Positions 24,240 to 32,685 of a stretch of 64,000 nt of DNA are shown here, piece by piece. The notes below the pieces were generated by a model, which ran no database searches, was not told where the DNA came from, and saw only the letters and a list, made by a program, of their open reading frames with translations. Each line of letters begins with the position of its first letter. Position 1 is the first letter of the stretch. Source of the stretch: Enhydrobacter sp. (GTDB lineage: Bacteria > Pseudomonadota > Alphaproteobacteria > Reyranellales > Reyranellaceae); contig NZ_CP126889.1 of assembly GCF_030246845.1 (NCBI RefSeq), forward strand, positions 186,001 to 250,000, given 5' to 3'. The position numbers and the translations under genes were made by a program.

Positions 24240-24629
24240 ATGACGACGATCGACGACGTCAGGGCGGCCATTCTCGAGACCCGGATCTACGAAGGCATGC
24301 TGAAGGACGGCGAGCCGCTCGAGCTGACGGCCACGCTCCTCGATCTTCGCAACGACGGCCTGCCGCTGGCCAGCGACGTTCGCGAGCGCGGCGCGCGGGC
24401 CTTCGGGATGCTGTTCTTCGATTCTCGCTCGCCGGTGTGCCCGGAGCTCGGCGTCACCTGGCAGCGGTTCGACACCGGCCTCGAGCTGGTCCCGGACGAA
24501 AGCGAGCGTCACTTGCTCGACAACGAAGGCGTGTTCGACCTCTGCATCCAGATCGTCGTCAACTTCCTCAGCGCCCTCGCCGAACGGGACGCGAAGTACG
24601 CCTGGCTCGCCCCGCCGCGCGTGCACTAG
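24240..24629 (+). CDS. Hypothetical protein, 129 aa
   Basis: 129 residues, with GGAAAGGAG 6 bases before ATG 24240. Acidic, mixed alpha/beta (TTIDDVRAAILETRIYEGML, GVFDLCIQIVVNFLSALAER). It has no signal peptide or known motif. The codon bias towards GC in third positions supports coding. Confidence 0.65.
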   Translation: MTTIDDVRAAILETRIYEGMLKDGEPLELTATLLDLRNDGLPLASDVRERGARAFGMLFFDSRSPVCPELGVTWQRFDTGLELVPDESERHLLDNEGVFDLCIQIVVNFLSALAERDAKYAWLAPPRVH

Positions 24630-24783
24630 AGGAGGATCGCGCATCGCCGATGCCGCAGTCCGTCCTTGTGCCGCCCGGGACCGGCGCGCACACTCGGTGC
24701 CGGCGCATGACGGGGTGCCGTTCCGATCGTGGAAGCGCAGGCTCGTGGAGACTTCGCCGTCCAACAGGCCGGGAGCACGGCAG

Positions 24784-25068
24784 ATGAGCGACAACGTCAT
24801 CAGCCTGGACAAGCGCCGCCGCGACAAGGCGGCCGCCCTCGACGCGGCCGTCCTGACGCCGTCCGCCGAGGAAATCGCCGCCGGGGCGGTCGTCGCGGCT
24901 CAGGTCGCCGCCGATCAGGAGGAGCGCGGCCGGATGCATATGGCCCTGGTGAACGCGACCACCCAGGTGCTCGACGCCCGGCCGCTCTCGATCGAGAATC
25001 GCCTCGACATTGCGCGCGGCATCGTCCGCGCCATCATGGGCCCCGGCTGGAAGATCGTGCGCAAATGA
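24784..25068 (+). CDS. Hypothetical protein, 94 aa
   Basis: 94 residues from ATG 24784 with GGGAG 8 bases upstream. The N-terminus is charged (SDNVISLDKRRRDKAAALDA), the middle Ala-rich helical (EEIAAGAVVAAQVAADQEER), and the end basic (GIVRAIMGPGWKIVRK). Unknown family. The second-family repeat begins 3 bases after its stop. Confidence 0.6.
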   Translation: MSDNVISLDKRRRDKAAALDAAVLTPSAEEIAAGAVVAAQVAADQEERGRMHMALVNATTQVLDARPLSIENRLDIARGIVRAIMGPGWKIVRK

Positions 25069-25070
25069 GC

Positions 25071-25100
25071 ATGAGCGCCACCGGGAGTTCGTCACCGGCC
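25071..25100. repeat. Second repeat family, ATGAGCGCCACCGGGAGTTC
   Basis: A solitary copy of the GAGCGCCAC-GGAGTTCGTCACCGGCC unit without an adjacent GTGTCATCC palindrome. It lies just after the stop at 25068. Confidence 0.6.
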
Positions 25101-25125
25101 ACGGCCGCCCGCAAATGATCGCTTG

Positions 25126-25899
25126 CTACGCTCGCGGGCGGCGCCTTCCGGCCGGCCGCGCCCCCTGGGCCGGCCGCGGGCGGATGCGGACCGCGCGTCC
25201 CTCGGCCTGGTCGATCTCGAAGGCGCCGCTCTCGCGCACGAGGTCGCTCAGCTTGCGGTAGCCGTAGGTGCGCGGATCGAAGTCCGAGGCGATGTTGGCG
25301 AGGCGCCGGCCGACCACGCCGAGACCGACCCAACCGTCCTCCGTCTCGATCTGCTCGATCGCCCTCATCAGGATCGGGACCGCGGCGCCGGCCGGCTCGA
25401 GCGCCCGCCGCGGCGCGCCGCCGTCCGGCTCCCTCGCCGACGCCGCCGTCGTCTCCGGCAGCAGGTTCTCGGTGTAGACGAAGCGGCGGCAGGCTTGGCG
25501 GAAGCTCTCCGGCGTCTTCTGCGCGCCGAAGCCATAGACGTCGGCGCCCTCCTCGCGCAGCCGCGAGGCGAGGCGCGTGAAGTCGCTGTCCGACGAGACG
25601 AGGCAGAAGCCGTCGAAGCGGCCGCTGTGCAGCAGGTCCATCGCGTCGATGACGAGGGCGATGTCCGAGGCGTTCTTGCCCGAGGTGTAGGCGAACTGCT
25701 GGTAGGGATCGATGGCGTATTTCTGCAGGATGTCGGCCCACGACCTCAGCCGCGGGCTGGAGAAGTCGCCGTAGATGCGGCGCACGCTCGCCTCGCCGAA
25801 CTTCGCGATCTCCTCGAACAGCCCGGCGGCGATGCGCGGCGAGGTGTTGTCGGCATCGATCAGCACCGCGAAGCGGCGGGAGCGGGCGTCGTCGGCCAT
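25126..25899 (-). CDS. NYN-domain (LabA/DUF88) protein with LOTUS-like C-terminus
   Basis: A 257-residue putative RNase. The NYN/PIN-like domain occupies about 8-145 with acidic active-site residues in AVLIDADNTSPR, KNASDIALVIDAMDLL and CLVSSDSDFTRLASRL. Residues of about 170-235 (GWVGLGVVGRRLANIASDFD, YGYRKLSDLVRESGAFEI) resemble the OST-HTH/LOTUS RNA-binding module that commonly follows NYN. It probably cleaves or handles RNA in the cytosol; targets are unknown. No strong ribosome-binding site is visible. Confidence 0.88.
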   Translation of the reverse strand: MADDARSRRFAVLIDADNTSPRIAAGLFEEIAKFGEASVRRIYGDFSSPRLRSWADILQKYAIDPYQQFAYTSGKNASDIALVIDAMDLLHSGRFDGFCLVSSDSDFTRLASRLREEGADVYGFGAQKTPESFRQACRRFVYTENLLPETTAASAREPDGGAPRRALEPAGAAVPILMRAIEQIETEDGWVGLGVVGRRLANIASDFDPRTYGYRKLSDLVRESGAFEIDQAEGRAVRIRPRPAQGARPAGRRRPRA

Positions 25900-25954
25900 G
25901 GGTGTCGCACTATCCCCTCATAATCATCGACTTTGTGCCATCCCTATGGGGGTC

Positions 25955-26028
25955 GTGTCATCCCGAGCGCAGCGAGGGATCTTTTGCGGCGCCGATCAAG
26001 GATCCCTCGCGTTCGCTCGGGATGACAC
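25955..26028. repeat. GTGTCATCC palindrome, closed arrangement
   Basis: GTGTCATCCCGAGCGCAGCG...GATCTTTT and AAGGATCCCTCGCGTTCGCT...GATGACAC around the spacer GCGGCGCCGATC. The same spacer is seen at 40428, 42113 and 60361. It lies upstream of the NYN gene. Confidence 0.92.
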
Positions 26029-26044
26029 AGCTTGTTGCGCTGTT

Positions 26045-26066
26045 GGTGACGAACTCGGTGGCGCTC
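26045..26066. repeat. Second repeat family, GGTGACGAACTCGGTGGCGC
   Basis: It starts 17 bases after the palindrome at 25955-26028, in the same relative orientation as at 7951 and 60475. The connecting segment is shorter here. Confidence 0.6.
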
Positions 26067-26077
26067 GGGCGGCGCGG

Positions 26078-26368
26078 TCAGCGGCCCCTGTCGCGCAGCA
26101 GGTGCGCCATCTCGCGCAGCATGTCGTCGACGCGCCGGGGCGAGTCGCGCCCGGCCGCCTTGGGCAGGCCATTGAAGACACTGCGGCCGGCTTCGGTGAG
26201 CCGCGGCCCGTCCTTGGCGTCCTCGATCAGCCCCAGCTTGCGCAGGCGCGCGAGATCGCGGGCGCGCATCGCCTTCACCTCCGATTCGCCATAGGCGACG
26301 CGGCGCAGCGTCACCTCCTCCTCGTCGGTCAGGACACCCGGCCGGCCACCGTTGCCGGCGAGCGTCAT
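26078..26368 (-). CDS. Hypothetical HTH-like protein, 96 aa
   Basis: 96 residues, with GGAGG 7 bases before ATG 26368. A winged-helix-like pattern is visible at about 30-70 (ARDLARLRKLGLIEDAKDGP followed by RLTEAGRSVFNGLP), as in small MarR/phage-type regulators. The C-terminal helix is basic. It could bind DNA; no target is evident. Confidence 0.65.
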   Translation of the reverse strand: MTLAGNGGRPGVLTDEEEVTLRRVAYGESEVKAMRARDLARLRKLGLIEDAKDGPRLTEAGRSVFNGLPKAAGRDSPRRVDDMLREMAHLLRDRGR

Positions 26369-26519
26369 GGCCGGCCTCCGGAATGCTCGGTGCGCGTCGA
26401 CATGGGCGGCCTCGTCGGAAAGGAGTTTGCGGGCGGGTCTCGGGAAGGCGACCGCGTGAACACCGCTCAGACGACGCCTGACTCCATATGGGCCTTCACG
26501 CGCCCTTTGTCATCAGCCG

Positions 26520-26912
26520 TCAGCGCGGCGGCTCGCGCCAGGCGCGCAGCGCGGCCATTGCATAGGCCACGACGCACCAGAGCGGCAGCACCAGCATCGG
26601 GATCGGATGGGCGGCCAGCGCCTGCCTGAGGTCGCGCTGGAAGGCGACGCTCGCCACGATCGGCACCATCAGCAGCGCCTCGCCGATCTGGCGCACGATG
26701 CCGTCGCGAACCTCGCCCAGCCGGCGCTTCTTGGCCGAGCGGCAGGCGAGCGCGGCCAGCACGACGCCCGGTCCCGCCGTCAGGCCCGGGCCGGGCGGCA
26801 CCAGGTTCATCAGGAAATAAATCGCCCCCAGGCCCATCGCGAGCGTCGTGCCCGCATGTCGATACCAGGGCCGCCGCGCCGCGCCCCCGATCGAACGACC
26901 GATCTCCGTCAC
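26520..26912 (-). CDS. Small membrane protein, about 3 spans
   Basis: About 130 residues with hydrophobic segments at about 24-60 (MGLGAIYFLMNLVPPGPGLT), 75-92 (EALLMVPIVASVAFQRDL) and 103-122 (PMLVLPLWCVVAYAMAAL). The start is uncertain. Tandem GTG codons at 26915 and 26912 follow GGGGAG, and the second has better spacing. No family recognised. Confidence 0.55.
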   Translation of the reverse strand: MTEIGRSIGGAARRPWYRHAGTTLAMGLGAIYFLMNLVPPGPGLTAGPGVVLAALACRSAKKRRLGEVRDGIVRQIGEALLMVPIVASVAFQRDLRQALAAHPIPMLVLPLWCVVAYAMAALRAWREPPR

Positions 26913-26973
26913 CACACTCCCCGCTCCCCAGGCGCGGTATCCTAACGTGTCCGCGCGGGCGGGAAAATGCCGA

Positions 26974-27056
26974 GGATCCCTCGCCTTCGGCTCGGGATGA
27001 CACCGTCTTCCGGTCAGAGAGGTCGTGTCATCCCGAGCGCAGCGAAGGATCCTTGA
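26974..27056. repeat. GTGTCATCC palindrome overlapping the response-regulator end, open arrangement
   Basis: AGGATCCCTCGCCTTCGGCT...GATGACAC, a spacer starting CGTCTTCCGG, then GTGTCATCCCGAGCGCAGCG...GATCCTT. The minus-strand gene at 27028 ends inside the second arm: its stop TGA is the reverse complement of the TCA in GTGTCAT. Confidence 0.92.
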
Positions 27057-27423
27057 CGGCCAGCGCCGCCTGCAGCGCCTGCGCGAGGTCGCCGGGCTGG
27101 AGGGGCTTGGGCAGGATCGGCGTGCCGGCGAGCGCCGGCGGCAGGCGGTCGGCACCGTAGCCGGTCGCGAAGACGAAGGCGCGGCCGTGCCCGGCCAGCA
27201 GCTCGGCGATCGGGAAGGTGCGCCGGCCGTCGAGATTGACGTCGAGGATCGCGACGTCGAAGGCGAGCGAGCGCGCCTTCTCCAGCGCCTCGTCGAAGCG
27301 CGCCGCCGTGCCCGCCACCGTGCAGCCGAGACCGCCGAGCGCGTCTTCGATCAGCATCGTGACCAGGAACTCGTCCTCCACGATCAGCACCTGCTTGCCG
27401 GTCAGGTTCGCGGCATCCGCCAT
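27028..27423 (-). CDS. Single-domain response regulator with repeat-encoded C-terminus
   Basis: 131 residues, one REC domain: acidic pocket VLIVEDEFLV, phosphoacceptor Asp in VAILDVNLDG, conserved Thr/Lys regions VFATGYG and PILPKPLQ. No output domain, as is typical of receivers paired with HWE kinases. ATG 27423 lies inside the end of the kinase gene (22-base overlap), so the two are translationally coupled. The last residues (KDPSLRSG) and the stop are encoded by the GTGTCATCC repeat, replacing or extending the native tail. Confidence 0.88.
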   Translation of the reverse strand: MADAANLTGKQVLIVEDEFLVTMLIEDALGGLGCTVAGTAARFDEALEKARSLAFDVAILDVNLDGRRTFPIAELLAGHGRAFVFATGYGADRLPPALAGTPILPKPLQPGDLAQALQAALAVKDPSLRSG

Positions 27424-30400
27424 CCTTCTTCTCCCATCTCGCCGATCGGCGCCTCGATCGTGCAGACGAGGCCCGCGGGCTCGAACGAGAGCCGCACCTC
27501 GCCGGCGAGATCGTAGGCCAGGCCCTGCTCCAGAAGCCGCGAGCCGAAGCCGCGCCGGGTGGGCGGCGCGACCGGCGGCCCGTCGATCTCGCGCCATTCG
27601 AGGCGGAAGCGGCGCGCATCGCCGTCCGCTGGCCCCCAGGCGATCGCGACCCGGCCGCGCGCATTGGAGAGCGCGCCGTACTTCACCGCGTTGGTCGCGA
27701 GCTCGTGCAGCGCCATCGCGATCGCGAGCGCCGCCTTGGGCCGCAGGAAGATCTCCGGTCCGCGGCCCTCGATGCGCGGCAGCCTCCCGGCGGCGCCGCG
27801 GTAGGCCGAGGTCGCGCCGGCCACGATCTCGCCGAGCGAGGCGCGGCCCCAGTGCTCGCGCGTCAGCACGTCGTGCGCGCGCGCCAGCGCCAGCAGCCGC
27901 GCGTCGAGCGCGGCGCGCCCGTCCTGCGCGCTGGCCGCGCCGCGCAGCGATTGCGCGGCCAGCGACTGCACCGTGGCGAGCGTGTTCTTCACCCGGTGGT
28001 TGAGCTCGTCGACCATCAGCTTGAGCTGCGCCGCGCGCTGTTGCAGTGCCTCGCGCTCGGCGTCGCGCTCGATGGCGATGGCGGCGAGGTGGGTGGCGAT
28101 ATCGACCGCCTCGGGATCGGCCGGCGCGGGATCGCGCGCCCGATCGTAGTAGACCGCGAGCGAGCCCAGCACCCGGCCGCCGCTGCCGCAGATCGGCGTC
28201 GAGCGGCCGGCCCTGATGCCGAACGACAGCATCAGGGTGCGCCATGCGTCGCCGTAGCGGGCTTCGCTTGCGATGTCGGGCACCGTCACGACCGCGCAGC
28301 GATGCGCCGCCTCGGCGCACGAGCCGGCATAGGGCGGCCCGATCGGCGTCCCGTCGAGCGCCACGTGATAGGCCTCGGGCAGGCTCGGCCCGCTGCCGCG
28401 GCGGAGACGGGCGCCGTCCTCGTCGAGCAGCAGGATGCCGCAGCGCGTCCCCGGCTCCTGCGCCTCGAGGAACAGCACCACGGCATCGAGCACCTTCACC
28501 AGCGGCGCCGCCGTGGCCACCATCTCCAGGATGCGGGCCTGGACGAGCGCCTGCTGCTCGTCGCGCTTGCGCTGGCTGATGTCGCGCGCGACCTTCGAGG
28601 CGCCGATGATGCGGCCGGCCGCGTCGACGACGGGCGAGACGGTCAGCGAGATGTCGATCAGCCGCCCGTCCTTGTGCCGCCGGACGGTCTCGTAGTGGCT
28701 GATCCGCTCGCCGCGCCGGATGTGCGCCAGGATCGTCGGCTCCTCGTCTGGACGGTTCACGGGAACGAGCATGGTGACCGACCGGCCGACCGCCTCGTCG
28801 GCGGTATAGCCGAACAGCCGCTCCGCCCCCTGGTTCCAGGTCTGGATGACGGCGTCGAGATCGATGCTGATGATGCCGTCGTCCGACGATTCGACGATCG
28901 CGGCGAGGCGCGCCCTCGCCTCGTCCATCCGCCGGCGCTCGGTGATGTCGGCCGCCGTGCCGATCCATTCCGTCACCTCGCCCGCCGCGTCGAGCAGCGG
29001 CACGGCGCGCGAATGACTCCAGCCCGGCGAGCCGTCGCGCAGGATGACGCGATGCTCGAGCTCGAACACGCTCCTGTCGCGGATCGCCACCGCGACGGCG
29101 GCCGTGACGGCCGCACGGTCGTCCGGATGGATGTACTTCTCCAGCCATGTCGAGATCGGATCGGTCGTGTCGGCCATGAACTGGCGACCGACGAGCTGCC
29201 GCATCTCGCTCCAGTCGGGACTCATGCGGTAGACCGCGTCGGAACCCGCCATCACCAGGCTGCGGAAGCGCAGCTCGCTCGCGCGCAGCGCGTCCTCGGC
29301 CAACACGTGCCGGACCGCGGCCCGGGTGCGCTCGGCCGTCTCCTCGACCAGCGCCACCTCGTCCTCGCTCCAGGCGCGCGGGCGCGCCGAGTGGACGCCC
29401 AGCGCCGCGACCGGCCGCCCGGACTTGAGGAGCGGCACGACGACATAGGCCCCGACCCGCAGCTCGCCGTAGAGCGCGCGCTCGGCCGGCGTCAGCATGG
29501 GATCGGCCTCGACATCGTCCGACCAGACGGCGAGACCGCCGTCCAGCGCGGCGCGCATGCCGGGACCGAAGGCCGCGACCGGATGGCGGCCCGTGATCGG
29601 CGGCAGGCCGTCGGCATAGTCGCCCTCGACGAGGCAGTGATCGCCGTCGACGCTGAAATAGGCGACGCGGCTCGCCCCCAGGCGCTGGCCCAGCAGCCGG
29701 CTCGCCGCCGCCTTGATTTCCTCCGGCCGGATGAGCGGCCGCAACGCGTCGCTCAGCCGGAGCAGGAAGGCCTGCCGCTCCTCGCCCGCCCTGAGCGCCT
29801 GCGTGGCGGCGCGCCGGGCCTGCGCGATCTTGAGATGGGCGCCCGCGCGCGCGATCAGCTCGCGCGCCGAGAACGGCTTCACCAGATAGTCGTCGGCGCC
29901 GGCCTCGAGGCCCTCGACGCGGCTCTCCTCGCCGGCGCGGGCCGACAGCATGATCACCGGGATGTCGGCCAGCGCCGGATCGGCACGGATCGCGCGCAGC
30001 AGGCCGAAGCCGCCGAGCCCCGGCATCATCACGTCGGCCAGCACGAGGCCGGGCCGTGCGGCGCGCATCGCCGCGAGCGCCGCCTCGCCGTCCGGCACCG
30101 CCTCCACTGCGCAGTGCGGCTCCAGCAGCCGGCGCAGATAGGCGCGCATGTCGGCATTGTCGTCGGCCAGCAGGATGCGCGCGCTCTTGGGCAGGGCCGA
30201 CGCCGCGCTGTCGCCTTCGGTCCCGTGCGGCGCTCGCGGAATCTCCGCCCCTTCCTCCTCCGGCAGCCAGCGCAGCGCCTCCTCGAGGTAGGCCTCGGCG
30301 CGCACCGCGGTCGAGGCTGGGCCGGGTGTCGTGCCGACGCGGTCGGCCGGCAGATGCGCCGTGCCAAACGGAATCGCGACCGTGAAGCTGGTGCCGCGGC

Positions 30401-32081
30401 CCTCCTCGCTCTCGGCGCGGATGCTGCCGCCATGCAGCTTCACCAGCTCCTGCACCAGCGCGAGGCCGATGCCGCTGCCCTCGTAGGTGCGGCTTTTCTG
30501 GCCCTCGATGCGATGGAAGCGCTCGAACAGGCGCGGCAGCTCGGCCGCGGGAATGCCGACACCGCTGTCGCGCACCGTGAGCTCGGCGCGACCGTCGTCG
30601 GCGCGCAGCCGCACCACGATCTCGCCCGCGAAGGTGAACTTGAAGGCGTTTGAAAGAAGATTGAGGATGATCTTCTCCCACATCTCGCGATCGACGAAGA
30701 CCGGCTCGGGCAGCGGCGCGCAATCGACCACCAGCGCCAGCCGCGCGCGCTCGCAGGCCGAGCGGAAGGTGCTGGCGATGTCCTGGGTGAGCGGCGCGAG
30801 ATCGAGCGGCGCGTACGAGGCCCGGGCGCGGCCCGCCTCGATGCGCGAGAAATCGAGCAGCGAGTTCACGAGCTTCAGCAGCCGCAGCGAGTTGCGATGG
30901 GCGAGCTCGAGCCGCGGCCGCTCCATCATCGGCAGGTCGCGCGCCGCCAGCGCCTCCTCCAGCGGCCCCAGCATCAGGGTGAGGGGCGTGCGGAACTCGT
31001 GGCTCACATTGGAGAAGAACATCGTCTTGGCGCGGTCGATCTCGGCCAGCGCCTCGGCCCGGCGGCGCTCCTGCTCGCGCGCGCGGGCGGCGGCGACCGC
31101 GGCCGCGATCTGCGCCGCCGCGAGATCGAGGAAGCTGCGATACTGCTCGTCGAGCGCGAGCCTGGGACTGACGCCCGCCACGAGGAAGCCCGCGAGCCGA
31201 TGGGCGTCGTCCGACCGGATCGGCACGACCAGGGCGGTGTGCGGCGGGTCCGGCCAGGGGCCGGCCGGCACCTTGTCGAGACGCTGCGCGAGGTGTTCGA
31301 CCGTCAACGCTTGCCCGGCGTGCAGCGCTTCCGCCAATGGCCAGGGCGCGCCACCCGCAGACACGGGATCGAGACCGATCGCGACCGGCGCCGCCGGCTC
31401 GTCCGGCGCGACGCCGCTGGCGCCGGCGAGCCGCGCCTCGGCCCCGGCCTCGTCGATCAGGTAGACGAGGGCGAAGGGGATGTCCTTCGGGTGCGTCGCC
31501 AGGGCGCCGGCGGCGATGGCACAGGCCTCCTCCGCCGTCCGCGCCTCGCCGGTGCGCGCGCCGAGGTCGCGCAGGGCGGCGATCCGCCGCTCGCCCACGA
31601 CCTTCTGGGTGATCTCGTGCACCGTCGCCAGCACGCCGCCGATGCCGCGCGGCGCGGTTTCGTCCGGTACCGGGCTGTAGGCGACGGTGAAATGCGTCTC
31701 CTCGACGAAGCCGTGCCGGTTGAGCTCGAGCGCCAGGTCCTCCATCCAGGTCGAGGGCCCGCCCTCGAACGGCGAGTCGATCAGGGGCTTCAGGATGTCC
31801 CAGATCTCGGCCCAGCACTGGCGGACCGGCTGGCCGAGCGCGCGCGGATGCTTGGCCCCGAGCACCGGCCGGTAGGCGTCGTTGTAGAGCGAGATGTAGT
31901 GCGGTCCCCACCACAGCAACAAGGGGAAGCGGTTGGCCAGCAGGAAGCCCACCATCATGCGCAGGCTGAGCGACCATCGTTCGACGGGCCCGATCGGCGT
32001 CCTCGACCAGTCCTTGGCCCGGATCAGCGCCCCCATCTCGCCGCCGCCGGCCAGGAAATCGGTCTCCGGCCCGATGTCCAT
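27402..32081 (-). CDS. Giant hybrid sensor kinase with two kinase cores
   Basis: 1559 residues, cytosolic, no membrane span. Approximate order: PAS-like sensor 20-160, GAF 170-330, HisKA with FFSNVSHEFRTPLT near 360, HATPase with ILNLLSNAFKF and RDSGVGIP 470-585, receiver 640-755 (LADDNADMRAYL, Asp in VLADVMMPG, DYLVKPFS), GAF 785-930, two PAS 935-1185, GAF 1200-1340, then a second HWE-type kinase with ELNHRVKNTLATVQSLAAQS near 1350 and MALHELATNAVKYG. One chain thus joins a classical and an HWE kinase. GGGAGAA favours ATG 32081. The partner is the overlapping receiver gene at 27028. Confidence 0.9.
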   Translation of the reverse strand: MDIGPETDFLAGGGEMGALIRAKDWSRTPIGPVERWSLSLRMMVGFLLANRFPLLLWWGPHYISLYNDAYRPVLGAKHPRALGQPVRQCWAEIWDILKPLIDSPFEGGPSTWMEDLALELNRHGFVEETHFTVAYSPVPDETAPRGIGGVLATVHEITQKVVGERRIAALRDLGARTGEARTAEEACAIAAGALATHPKDIPFALVYLIDEAGAEARLAGASGVAPDEPAAPVAIGLDPVSAGGAPWPLAEALHAGQALTVEHLAQRLDKVPAGPWPDPPHTALVVPIRSDDAHRLAGFLVAGVSPRLALDEQYRSFLDLAAAQIAAAVAAARAREQERRRAEALAEIDRAKTMFFSNVSHEFRTPLTLMLGPLEEALAARDLPMMERPRLELAHRNSLRLLKLVNSLLDFSRIEAGRARASYAPLDLAPLTQDIASTFRSACERARLALVVDCAPLPEPVFVDREMWEKIILNLLSNAFKFTFAGEIVVRLRADDGRAELTVRDSGVGIPAAELPRLFERFHRIEGQKSRTYEGSGIGLALVQELVKLHGGSIRAESEEGRGTSFTVAIPFGTAHLPADRVGTTPGPASTAVRAEAYLEEALRWLPEEEGAEIPRAPHGTEGDSAASALPKSARILLADDNADMRAYLRRLLEPHCAVEAVPDGEAALAAMRAARPGLVLADVMMPGLGGFGLLRAIRADPALADIPVIMLSARAGEESRVEGLEAGADDYLVKPFSARELIARAGAHLKIAQARRAATQALRAGEERQAFLLRLSDALRPLIRPEEIKAAASRLLGQRLGASRVAYFSVDGDHCLVEGDYADGLPPITGRHPVAAFGPGMRAALDGGLAVWSDDVEADPMLTPAERALYGELRVGAYVVVPLLKSGRPVAALGVHSARPRAWSEDEVALVEETAERTRAAVRHVLAEDALRASELRFRSLVMAGSDAVYRMSPDWSEMRQLVGRQFMADTTDPISTWLEKYIHPDDRAAVTAAVAVAIRDRSVFELEHRVILRDGSPGWSHSRAVPLLDAAGEVTEWIGTAADITERRRMDEARARLAAIVESSDDGIISIDLDAVIQTWNQGAERLFGYTADEAVGRSVTMLVPVNRPDEEPTILAHIRRGERISHYETVRRHKDGRLIDISLTVSPVVDAAGRIIGASKVARDISQRKRDEQQALVQARILEMVATAAPLVKVLDAVVLFLEAQEPGTRCGILLLDEDGARLRRGSGPSLPEAYHVALDGTPIGPPYAGSCAEAAHRCAVVTVPDIASEARYGDAWRTLMLSFGIRAGRSTPICGSGGRVLGSLAVYYDRARDPAPADPEAVDIATHLAAIAIERDAEREALQQRAAQLKLMVDELNHRVKNTLATVQSLAAQSLRGAASAQDGRAALDARLLALARAHDVLTREHWGRASLGEIVAGATSAYRGAAGRLPRIEGRGPEIFLRPKAALAIAMALHELATNAVKYGALSNARGRVAIAWGPADGDARRFRLEWREIDGPPVAPPTRRGFGSRLLEQGLAYDLAGEVRLSFEPAGLVCTIEAPIGEMGEEGWRMPRT

Positions 32082-32138
32082 GCTTCTCCCGTCTCCTCGC
32101 CCAACTGCGGTCAACGCCCGCCACCCGCCGAGGTTGCC

Positions 32139-32405
32139 TTACTCCGGCGCCGTGTCCTCGCGCGCCAGCGCCGCGTCGATGGCGTCGAGGCCGGCCTTGG
32201 TGATCGCGACGGTGAGCGGCGGATGGCCCGCCACCTTGAGCCAGCCCGCGCGCTCGGCGAGCGCGATCGCCTGGCCGAGCCGGAGCTGGTCGATGCGCAG
32301 GCGCAGGGTATCGAGCCCGATCCAGTGGGGCGGCCTGCGCTCGCCGGTCGCCTGGCGCACGGCGCGCAGCACCCGCATCACCAGCGGCGGCGGGCTCGCA
32401 CTCAT
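32139..32405 (-). CDS. Small winged-helix-like protein, 88 aa
   Basis: 88 residues. The segment RIDQLRLGQAIALAERAGWL followed by VAITKAGLDAIDAAL looks like a winged helix. Its ATG overlaps the stop of the CopG-like gene as ATGA, forming a two-gene unit. It ends 58 bases before the giant kinase start. Toxin or regulator functions cannot be separated from sequence. Confidence 0.6.
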   Translation of the reverse strand: MSASPPPLVMRVLRAVRQATGERRPPHWIGLDTLRLRIDQLRLGQAIALAERAGWLKVAGHPPLTVAITKAGLDAIDAALAREDTAPE

Positions 32406-32605
32406 TCCCGTGCGGCGATCGCGGCGTAGCCCTCGTAGCGGCGCAGCGCCGCCTCGATCAACAGACGCGCGGCCTGCGATCGCGACACCGCCGACCGCTT
32501 CGCCCACGCATCGAGCGCCTCGAGCGTGGCCGGCGGCAGGTCGACGGCGAGGCCGCCGTCGCACGACGACAAGCGCGGACCCTCCCTGCCTTCTTCTTCT
32601 TTCAT
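32402..32605 (-). CDS. Ribbon-helix-helix (CopG-like) protein
   Basis: 67 residues. The segment GGLAVDLPPATLEALDAWAK followed by SVSRSQ-type helices (AVSRSQAARLLIEAALRRY) is a ribbon-helix-helix DNA-binding pattern. GGAGG lies before ATG 32605. It is coupled by overlap to the gene at 32139, an arrangement seen for regulators and for antitoxin-toxin pairs. Confidence 0.65.
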   Translation of the reverse strand: MKEEEGREGPRLSSCDGGLAVDLPPATLEALDAWAKRSAVSRSQAARLLIEAALRRYEGYAAIAARE

Positions 32606-32685
32606 ATTTGCCTCCGCTCGCACGATTGAGGCGGAGAGCCGCAAAGGACGCAAGCGGAATCGTTACGCAAACAGCCAAAGATCCC

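Noticed and set aside
27424-32124. Upstream 1567 codons of the frame containing the response regulator
   Set aside because: They lie in another frame of the sensor kinase gene, are Arg/Gly-rich and carry no domains. The regulator starts at ATG 27423.
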